64,000 nt of DNA, taken from Cystobasidium ongulense. Lineage: Eukaryota > Basidiomycota > Cystobasidiomycetes > Cystobasidiales > Cystobasidiaceae. Where the stretch lies: positions 1,054,001-1,118,000 of the forward strand of contig BQUP01000007.1 of NCBI GenBank assembly GCA_022835595.1, given 5' to 3'. The notes beneath the pieces are model-generated. The model ran no database searches and was not told where the DNA came from. It was given only the letters and a program-made list of their open reading frames with translations. Shown here piece after piece: positions 56,457-64,000 of the stretch (position 1 is its first letter; each line of letters opens with the position of its first letter). The position numbers were made by a program, and so were the translations under genes.

Positions 56457-59400
56457 CTAATGGTGATGTCCGTGCGAGCCAGCGTGCGCATCGTGTGATT
56501 GCGAATGTTCGCGATGAGGTTCCTGCTCGTGCTCGTGCTCCTCCGGTATGACGTGACTTGTATGCTCACCCTGCTCGCCGTGTCCATGTGAATGCGCATC
56601 ATGTCCATGCGAGTGCCCATGACTATGCTCATGACTATGCCCATGTGACTGCCTTCCCACCTCTCCCTGCAGCGCTCGATCCTCTTCGAAGCGCATCACT
56701 TGCACGGTGAGTTCTACCTGATGCGGCTGTCGTGTCACTTTTGCCTGGTCTTGAGCTGCGCCAGGCCTTTGGGAAGTCTTGAGATCCACTCCTCCATTCG
56801 CATACCCTGGTGAGTTGGACGAATTGGCCGAGAGCGCTGTCAGACAGCGGTCTCTCGCCCAATTCGTAAGGCGGAGAATCTCCTCATCCGTGCATTCCGG
56901 TTTCACTTGCACATTCAGCGTAATGACCGTCACCATGGGATCTTTGTTCGTTGAAGAAGGTTGCGAAAATGACTTGCGACCAAAGGAGGATGGCTTGCTC
57001 AGCAATGTAGGCGCCGGAGGCGGATGAGGATTGAGTTGCCAGATGTGCGGCGTAGGTAAGAATACCACGGAAGCGTGATTTTCGATCTTTCAACAGAAAT
57101 GACGAATCAGTCGAGCGCACTGATTGATCACACCGTAATAGTCGCATCTCACCTCTGAAATGACACGCTTCAGACGACCCATGTCTCCATCAAGCGTTTC
57201 TACTCCCGGCGGCGCAGTCTGAAGCAATACCTTTCCAGTGGTCACCGCAGCTGGATAAGCGATATAAAACATCGCGATGCTTTCAAGGAGCGCGACTACC
57301 TTGTCCAGTGGAGCTAACTGTTGAGCGGGTATAAGGAGGGACGAGATTGTCAACGTCGAAGCGAAGATCAATACTGTAAGAGTGAAAGGGTTGCAGATAA
57401 TGCAATTATGTATCGATGTCATTATGCGTGATTTCGAATTGGAAGACCCGATGCGAGATGGAAGGGAATACGTGGCCGGGCCCACGGCTTCTGTCAGAGC
57501 AGCATGGTTCTTCGCTGCCAAAGCCAAGAAGAGGCAAGCTGAGACTGCAAAAACCAGCAGCTGAGTAGGAATGACGACTCTGCGCCAACAAATCGCGGGC
57601 GTCAGGTTGTGAGATCTTTCGTCGGTAAATGTGATAGAACTCACCCTGGATCGTCCCAGTCTCCACCAGTGCCATGTCCGAGAATTTCTCCATGTCCTAT
57701 ACTTCCATGAGCAGCTCCATGTGTACCAAGCTCCTGCACACTTCCACCAGTTGCATCAAAGCTGCTCGACAATTCTGTCATCATCTCATCCGGTCCATGA
57801 AGTAATAGGACATGCTCAATCGACTCTTTGCACACATAGACAGCCGAAAATATGAGATAAACACACTGTGCAAAGTGTGATAAAGTGTTTATTCTAGAAG
57901 TGCCATAAGGAAAACGAACGGCATTATCACCTGCTCGTCTGCCAGATATGATACTCCAGAGTTTTTCCGTTCCGCGAGCATTACCCTCTATCATGACGCT
58001 TGAGAGAGCGGCAAGCCCATCGAATACGACAAGATACCCTAAGCCTGTGACAGCTAAACTTTCGCCGCTCTGACCTGATATCCAGAGACTTGCGCCGAGT
58101 GCAATCTCCAAACAGGCGACGAGAAGGACGAGTTGCGTGAAGAAAGGAATGTGAAAGAGTACGCCAACCGAAAAGCGTATTGGGAATGGTAGGTGTGCAT
58201 ATTTACTGTTAAGATTTGAGATGGAAGGGATAAGGGAGGGATCGCTTGTCGTGTGTCGATGCCGCGAGGCAGGTGCGGGAACTGATTTGGGTGTACTCAA
58301 ATTGGAAGGAAGGGGTGTATTGTCTGTTGAAGTGGGAGAGATGCCATTGCTATGCGAGTGCCGAGCACTTTGAGGCGATAAGTTCGAATTGCCCGAGGTG
58401 CGTCGTGGAGATCCATCGAGAAAAGGGAAGAAGCTGCAGACCAAGATAACGTATGAGTTTGTAGCTATCTCATACATCATCGTAAGACTCACTTATGCGA
58501 CATAGAATGCCGGTGGTGATGACCACGCCTGGCATTCGGTTGAGTGGCCTGAGCCTGTTCTGCCTGCCATCCAGGTGCGAGATTCTTGATGGGCTGCTGA
58601 CCATTTGCGAAGCCCCAACCTCTAGTTTGTGCGACTGGAATATCGACTTGGGTTCTGTTGTGGGCGTCGTCTTGTTCATTGGGAGATGGGATTCCAGGGT
58701 ATCCCGGTACACCCGCCTGTTCGGGTCTGGGAAAAAAGACTGAATGACGGGAGGAAACGCGTCAGAAATGCATGCAAAGCAAGTCAAAGAAGTAAGCAAG
58801 ACTGACCAGAAAGATTGCGCGAATGAATGCGCGAGTGTCGTCGTGAATGTTCTCTTCTCTCGACTGCAGAGAGTGAGGAAGGTGTCTCTGGGGAAATGTT
58901 GCCCAGCGAGTCTCTGCGATATGTCGGCGAGCCATTGTTGCTCATCGAGTAGCCCGGCGTGAACGGCGAGCTCATGGGAAGGAACTCGTCGTCTTGCTCT
59001 GCAGACTCGAGGGATGGCGTCGTGTTGCCATCATCTTCCCAAGTAGTGCTATTACCTCGAGGGTTATCGTTTCCATCCGAAAAGGTCTCGGTCGCATTGC
59101 TGGGTCTGCGAGCAGCCATATTGGTGTACGGGGACAGCAGCACAGATGTGTGAGGGTCAGTAGCTGTATTTCCTGCTGAATGGTGTCCAGGCTGCTGCTC
59201 AAAGGTCGCGGCGAGTGTCTGTATCGACGAGCTGCTGGTGCGGTTGTGCAGGGTGGGCAGCGTGCTTTCGAGCAGGGACATGGATGCACTCGAGGAGACT
59301 GCAGTGGGTGATCCAGCTGGTGCTTGTGAATGCTCTGTGTTGGCTGTTGTCGTCGTCGCTGCCGTCGTCGCTGCTGGCGGACTCTCAAAGCTGCGCGCGA

Positions 59401-59495
59401 TGGACTTTACGCTGGACACACGCAACGCGTCAGGGTCTGCGATATCACATCCGACGATCCGAGTCTTACCGTCTATGCTTTGCGCCTGATGCCAT
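56457..59495 (-). CDS. Zrg17-like cation diffusion facilitator (ER zinc transporter subunit)
   Basis: In yeast, Zrg17 pairs with Msc2 to bring zinc into the ER and secretory pathway. The best start is ATG 59,495: a first exon MASGAKHRR, donor GTAAGA, acceptor GTCCAG, then VKSIARSFESPPAAT. About 300 residues are disordered (SPFTPGYSMSNNGSP), then MPGVVITTGILCRIS and membrane helices: RFSVGVLFHIPFFTQLVLLV, GYLVVFDGLAALSSVMIEG, NTLSHFAQCVYLIFSAVYV, PTQLLVFAVSACLFLALAA, TLTVLIFASTLTISSLLIP. The chain includes a luminal or cytosolic His-containing loop (GTHGAAHGSIGHGEILGHG). A cytosolic C-terminal domain (MVTVITLNVQVKPECTDEEI) ends in a His-rich tail (GHSHEHSHGHSHGHDAHSHG and onwards) to the stop at 56,457. 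The His tail likely binds zinc. The classical transport-site HxxxD pairs are not evident in membrane helices, as expected for the non-transporting Zrg17 partner. About nine introns. Confidence 0.8.
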
Positions 59496-60444
59496 GCTTG
59501 CTGTTGTCTTCGTCGCAGGCCTGTAGATGTCTCTGTATGTCTATCTATCTATCCTGCAGGACGAGCGAGTGTTGCGATTCCACCGCCAGTCTGCCAGTGT
59601 CCGCCTTGTGACCCAGTCTGCTCTCCAATGTCACAGCTATCTACGCTGTCCTGTCCTTCCTTATCCTCACTCTACTCGTCCATCCAGTCGATGCTGATCC
59701 AACCCTCATGTCAATCAAGACGCGTCAAGTAGACGGCGAAACATTAATGGACAAAGTGAGACTGAAAAAAGCCAAGTACACTCATTGGATGCACCTCCAA
59801 ACTCGGCTCTTCAAGCTTCAGCTTCTATAGCTTCTTGCTTCAACAACAACTTCATCACCACCACCTTCCTAATGGATGCACGTGCCAGCAAGTCCACTTC
59901 TCAAGTCAAACCAGCGAAGACTTTGTATGACAGACAGTATAGATGGTACTGCATTACTCAGTTCGATTCAGTCCAAAGTCAATCAACAATCACTCTATTC
60001 TACATCGTTTCATTCTGTCAAGTCAAATCATAGCCATGGGAAAGAGAGAACACAAACAAAAGAGCAGTAACAATAGCCTGTAACCAACAGCCTTCAGAGT
60101 AGAGCGAGCGACTTCTAGAGTAGATTGTGATAGAGTGATAGCTTGAGGAGATCATAGTAGATTGATAGCTCGTGGAGATCATAGTAGACGATAGCTTGAG
60201 CGAATCATAGTAGAATGATAGCTTGAGGATCATAGTAGCGTGATAGCTTGGAGAGATCATAGCAGAATAGTAGCTCGAGCTCATAGGAGAGCCGAGAGAC
60301 GGAGCTCAGACGATGGGCGATGAGAGAAAACACAAGCCACTCGAAGGAGTCCTGAAGAAGATCTTGAAGCAATATTCCTGCTCTTGCTTGCAGCGACGAA
60401 AGCACCGGTAGCCACTCCGACATAAGAAAACGAGAGTGCAAGAT
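59496..60444. other. Intergenic region with minisatellite
   Basis: No gene is seen. Features are short GAC/CTATCTATCTAT runs near 59,541-59,553 and the minisatellite at 60,125-60,290, listed separately. The plus-strand open frames at 59,785-60,070 lack motifs. Confidence 0.5.
60125..60290. repeat. Minisatellite, degenerate units of about 28 bp
   Basis: About five or six units, each containing GATAGCTTGAG or GATAGCTCG, then a short GAGATC-like core and CATAGTAGA (units begin near 60,138, 60,167, 60,191, 60,218 and 60,241). Spacing is 23-29 nt and copies differ by small changes. The repeats lie close to the 3' end of the BAH-domain gene. Confidence 0.8.
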
Positions 60445-62039
60445 CTACTCTTCATCGGTAGCCTCCTCTATCTCATCCTCCTCCTCTTCCTCTTCCATCG
60501 CTGCGCGGCCTTTTCTTGCCATTTCCTTTCTAAGCTTCGCCTCCTTGATGGCTCTCTTTTCATCCTTGATTCTGCGCTTGGCGCGCTCATCCCTAGTCTC
60601 CTTGCTCAATCTGCCAAAGTGATATTCGACGTTGCTGCCGTCCTTGTCTCCTTCATAGTTCAGCCCAAAGATGCGCTGAACACGCTTCGACTTTTGGCGC
60701 AAGGCCGGCTTCTTCATTCGCTCGATATCGTCAACGATCAACCCGTCAATCATCGTCGAGTATTCGATGCGACCTTCAGGGAAGCCGCAGAAAGCGTCAA
60801 CACCGACAAAGTCGATATGATCCGACGCAAGCATCTGTATGAGCGGAAAATGACCGTCGAAGCGAGTTAGCAAAGGCCCGATGTCAGAATGTTTTTTGTA
60901 CACTATCGCAACCAGATACTCACCTCGTGTTCGTCCCAGCGCTTGGCTTTCATCTTTTTCTTCCAGTCTGGATGGAGCGTCTCCAAACGCTGCGCCTGAT
61001 CTGGGGTGTAAAACCAGGCGATACGGAGCAGTCCAAGAGGCTCCTGATCTGTCCCCTGGTCTAGAGCACAGCAGTCGGTAATCCGAGCGCACCTAAAGAA
61101 GAGTCAGGAAAAAGAGTGAGCTTTGATTGAATGTCCAAGGCTCGTAAAGCTGCCTACTCACCAGTACTCGTCATCTGGGAGCTCTTCCGGTCCAATCTCG
61201 TCAGATCGGCCAGGAAGAGTTTGTGGGTCGGGTAGGAGGTAGATGATCTGGTCTCTTCGGAACTTGATCTTCTCCTCGCCGGGGAGGTGGTCGTAGTCGG
61301 CATCAATGTCCGTCTTGATGCTTGAGTGGTAGACGAGGTCCTTCATGATCTGCTCTGGCTTCATATTGATAATCTCGGCCTCCCAGGTGTAGCCTCGAGA
61401 AGAGCGGGAGCGTGTGGTGGGTACAGACTCGTCATCCGAGTCTTCGTTGGAGGTGGTGGTGCGCTTTCGTTTGTCGCCTGCTTTGGCTGTAGTGGCCTTC
61501 TTGGTGGCTGTGGACGCCTTCTTCTTCGAAGCAGCGGGTACAGCCTTTGACGATGGCTTGCTGCCAGTCTTGATAGCCTTTGAGCTGGACGAGGGTCCTT
61601 TGATGGACTGGCGGCCAGCAGCAGTCGACTTTTTGGCTGGAGAAGCCGTGGTCGACTTGGTTTGGCGAGAGGAAGCGGTCTTTCGCTTTTTTGCAGAAGC
61701 AGAGGTGAGCTCTTCAGCTACGTCGTCCGAGTCCGAGGGGTTGCTCTTGAGCTCGTCGTTCTGCTCTTGCTCGTCCTCCTCCGAGGTCTGCTCGCGCTTG
61801 CTTCGGCGGGCTGGGGCGGCATTCTCGTCTGCAGCGGGCCACCGTCAGCGGGCAGACACACACACACGACACAGCCAGCCAGCCAGCCAGCTCCTGCACC
61901 CACCATCGGACGAGTCTGCTGCCACCTGGACGCTCCTCGACGCAGGCTTGGACGCCCTCGACGCGGGCTTGCTGAGAGGCTTGCTGTTGCCGGCGGTCGA
62001 CTTTCGTGCGCGGGTGGACGAGCTGCCTTTTGGGGGCAT
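60445..62039 (-). CDS. BAH-domain chromatin protein
   Basis: BAH (bromo-adjacent homology) domains bind nucleosomes or modified histone tails in chromatin regulators. ATG 62,039 opens a basic Ser/Lys/Ala-rich N-terminus of about 180 residues (MPPKGSSSTRARKSTAGNSK, AKKRKTASSRQTKSTTASPA) with nuclear-localisation-type KKRK clusters. Then YTWEAEIINMKPEQIMKDLV, RRDQIIYLLPDPQTLPGRSD, EELPDDEYW and, over an intron, CARITDCCALDQG, EPLGLLRIAWFYTPDQAQRL, KRWDEHE, and over a second intron MLASDHIDFVGVDAFCGFPE: a typical BAH pattern (YW.ARI, IAWFY.PDQ, LASDH.D). A coiled, charged tail (KRRIKDEKRAIKEAKLRK) with a Glu run EEEEEEDEIEE ends at 60,445. About three introns. It is not a fusion with a bromodomain or methyltransferase, so a small scaffold-type regulator is likely. 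Confidence 0.82.
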
Positions 62040-62397
62040 GCTGCTGTTCAGAGGGCAGTGATGCTGCTAGTAATCACCTGTTAGTTATCGATGTAATAAT
62101 CAGACAAGAGCAGAGGCAAGCTGGATTATTAAGTTAACTGATGATTGTCGACTCGACTTGATGCAATAGTAAGTTAATGCTCGGAGGAGAATGATCGAAC
62201 ATCCGCCAGCAGCGAGTGGCCAGCAACACCATGGCTGGGATGGGAATGGTGGATGGCTGGGGATAAGGGTGTTGCAAGCATACGGACATGGACTAGAAGA
62301 GCACGCCAATCCACCCATCCAGTCAGATTCGCCATCCCGAGCATACTCTGTCTGCTAGAGGGCCCCGAAGGATTGGGCATAGGGTACCCTCTACCGA
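62040..62397. other. Spacer between BAH gene and HIS7
   Basis: The promoter side of the BAH gene and the 3' flank of HIS7. AT-rich repeats of TTAACTGATGATTG and AATAGTAAGTTAATG type are near 62,130-62,180. No gene is seen. Confidence 0.5.
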
Positions 62398-64000
62398 CTA
62401 CCAATCCGACTTGCTCTGCACCAGATCCACCCGCGTAGCTAGCCCGCTCTCCCGCATCGCCTGCTTGACCGCCTCTATCGGCACCTCGTGTCGGTGGAAG
62501 ATCCCCGCAGCCAGCGCAGCCTCGGTGTCCGTCTTGCTGAACACCTCGACAAAGTGTTCGGGACTGCCTGCTCCAGAGCTAGCAACCACCGGAATACTGA
62601 CGCTCTTCTTGACGAGATTGACCAACCTCAAGTCGAATCCACCTTTCTGCCCGTCCATGTCGACAGAGTTGAGCAGAATCTCTCCCGCTCCTAGCTCCTC
62701 CACCCCTTGGACAAGCTGGACAACATCCAGATCCCGCGTCTCGCGTCCTCCTTTCACTGTGCACTGATACCAGCAGTATCTCTCTCCATTGGGTCCCAAG
62801 GACGACTTGATAGTCGTCGACTCTGAGGAGGACCCTGACCCGGCCAGCGAAGTAGAAGCCAGATCCACCACGCATGGTCGATGAGCTTCAGCGACATCTT
62901 CAGGCGAGCTGACATAGACCCGTTTAGGATCGACCGACACGACTACAGCTTGCGATCCATAGTTCCCGACTATGGATGTGATTGACGAAACACTCGCCGC
63001 CTTGGATCCATCACTCTGCCCTTGCTTTTTGCGCTCCAACAGCTCTTCCACCGCATATACTGCATCACTCCCTATCGAAACCTTGTCTGCACCAGCAGCA
63101 AAGTAGATACTTGCTACTTCAAGAGCGCTCCGCACTGTTCCATCTGGATCCGTCGTATCGCGAATGCCTCCTCCAACGGTCAGAGGCACAAAGACCGTCT
63201 CTGCAGATTGAGCGACGACCGCAAGCATAGGCTGATCTGTAAGAGGACATGACCGGAAGGATGTAATGTTCAAGAAACAAATTTCGTCTGCACCTTCTGC
63301 GTAGTACCGTCTTGCAAGATCAACAGGTTTGCCCAGATTGCGAACAGCCGTTTTACTCTTTTGAGCTGATATGGACGCAGCTCCATTGGGTAGAGGAACA
63401 GCTAGGTCTGCGTTCGTGTCGTTCGCTGGCGTCTCTGGCAGATCCTTCTCTCTCACATCGTATTGATCGCCTTTGGTAACTACGAGATCGCCATCATCGT
63501 TTGCTCGCACGTCCAAGCATGCAACGACGCGTTTCGTAAATCCATTCTTGGCAAGCGCATCTCGTCTTGATTCAATACTGACACTCTTCGTTTCAGAGAC
63601 TGGAACGACACCAGTTTGCGATAGCCATGCCTTGAGTACGTTCAAACCTGCTTGTCCACTCTTTTCCGGGTGAAACTGAGTTGCAAACACGTTTCCTTTT
63701 TGGACTGATGAGATGAATGTCTCGTCGCCGTATTGAGTGGCTGTAAGAGCCCAATCGGAGAGCTTCTCGTCGTACATTACGGCATACGAGTGAACAAAGT
63801 AATAAGATGCGCCATTCTCGACGAAGCCATAGTGGACGGCTTCATCGGCCTCGCTTGATGTGCCGACTTTCAGGGGGATAGCTCCATTCCAGCCTATTTG
63901 AGGGACAGCCTTCGTTTTCGAATTGAAGCGCTTGATAGAGGCTGGAACGACGCCTAGACCTTTAACATTGGGAGCCTCCTCGGATGACTCGAAGAGGGCT
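62398..64000 (-). CDS. HIS7: Imidazole glycerol phosphate synthase (HisHF, fused amidotransferase-cyclase), 3' part
   Basis: It makes imidazole glycerol phosphate and AICAR in histidine biosynthesis, using glutamine ammonia. The gene enters from the right edge: the first codons and the amidotransferase nucleophile Cys lie outside the window. Visible are the end of the glutaminase domain (VPQIGWNGAIP, SYYFVHSYAV, VFATQFHPEKSG with catalytic His and Glu, about 63,660-63,675) and the linker. The cyclase domain follows: KRVVACLDVRANDDGDLV with its Asp, DEICFLNITSFRS, VPLTVGGGIRD, DKVSIGSDAVYAVEELLERK, GERYCWYQCTVKGGRETRDL, GEILLNSVDMDGQKGGFDLR with the second catalytic Asp, and SIPVVASSGAGSPEHF, IFHRHEVPIEAVK. 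The stop is at 62,398. The frame is continuous across the window part with no intron. Confidence 0.96.
   Translation of the reverse strand, partial: ALFESSEEAPNVKGLGVVPASIKRFNSKTKAVPQIGWNGAIPLKVGTSSEADEAVHYGFVENGASYYFVHSYAVMYDEKLSDWALTATQYGDETFISSVQKGNVFATQFHPEKSGQAGLNVLKAWLSQTGVVPVSETKSVSIESRRDALAKNGFTKRVVACLDVRANDDGDLVVTKGDQYDVREKDLPETPANDTNADLAVPLPNGAASISAQKSKTAVRNLGKPVDLARRYYAEGADEICFLNITSFRSCPLTDQPMLAVVAQSAETVFVPLTVGGGIRDTTDPDGTVRSALEVASIYFAAGADKVSIGSDAVYAVEELLERKKQGQSDGSKAASVSSITSIVGNYGSQAVVVSVDPKRVYVSSPEDVAEAHRPCVVDLASTSLAGSGSSSESTTIKSSLGPNGERYCWYQCTVKGGRETRDLDVVQLVQGVEELGAGEILLNSVDMDGQKGGFDLRLVNLVKKSVSIPVVASSGAGSPEHFVEVFSKTDTEAALAAGIFHRHEVPIEAVKQAMRESGLATRVDLVQSKSDW

Noticed and set aside
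1-64000. Transposable elements, viral-like elements and CRISPR arrays
   Set aside because: No transposase, reverse transcriptase, integrase, terminal repeat pair or regular spacer array was seen on either strand; the only inverted repeat is the short hairpin at 3,150-3,295.

Overview
The window is nuclear DNA of a filamentous or yeast-like fungus, most likely a basidiomycete. Almost every gene is split by many short introns (about 50-110 nt, mostly GTAAGT or GTGAGT donors, at least two with GC donors). The recognisable proteins have fungal architecture: a fused HIS7, alternative oxidase, Gos1, a Zrg17-like zinc transporter, and cytochrome P450. The species cannot be read from the sequence. 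I found no rRNA, tRNA, CRISPR array, transposase or LTR element.

Region 1 (1-3,550) holds eEF1B-gamma, then an unusually long, near-perfect hairpin. Region 2 (3,550-14,420) is a dynamic accessory block. It contains an FMN-dependent 2-hydroxy-acid dehydrogenase, a 5'-truncated second copy of it exactly 2,840 bp away, a complete cytochrome P450, and three diverged minus-strand genes. Those three (5,247-6,045; 8,075-8,961; 12,655-13,473) encode small secreted cysteine-containing proteins that I do not recognise. Their upstream regions are also related. A fragment matching the start of the gene at 14,421 lies after the second unit, so the block looks built by repeated tandem duplication between the dehydrogenase and that gene.

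Region 3 (14,421-43,200) is ordinary housekeeping: a long disordered membrane protein, RidA/Mmf1 (with a likely mitochondrial presequence), a GNAT acetyltransferase, an RNF10/Mag2 RING ligase, importin-9/Kap114, a DUF1772-like membrane protein, an NAD(P)-binding reductase, alternative oxidase, ribosomal protein uS10 (S20), tubulin cofactor A, a MED11-like Mediator subunit divergent from a bHLH factor, and a serine/glycine-rich protein. Region 4 (43,200-46,848) is a 3.6 kb gene-free divergent intergenic region with a local excess of the hexamer ACGGTA. Region 5 (46,849-64,000) has a GH63-type glycosidase, choline/ethanolamine phosphotransferase, Gos1 SNARE, Zrg17-like zinc transporter, a minisatellite, a BAH-domain protein, and the 3' part of HIS7, which runs off the right edge.

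The best candidate for something undescribed is the tandemly amplified secreted-protein family beside the oxidoreductase genes. Next is the 266-bp perfectly identical, intron-spanning tract shared by the two dehydrogenase copies, which looks like gene conversion. Intron-exon joins were worked out by eye; those in the secreted-protein family are provisional.
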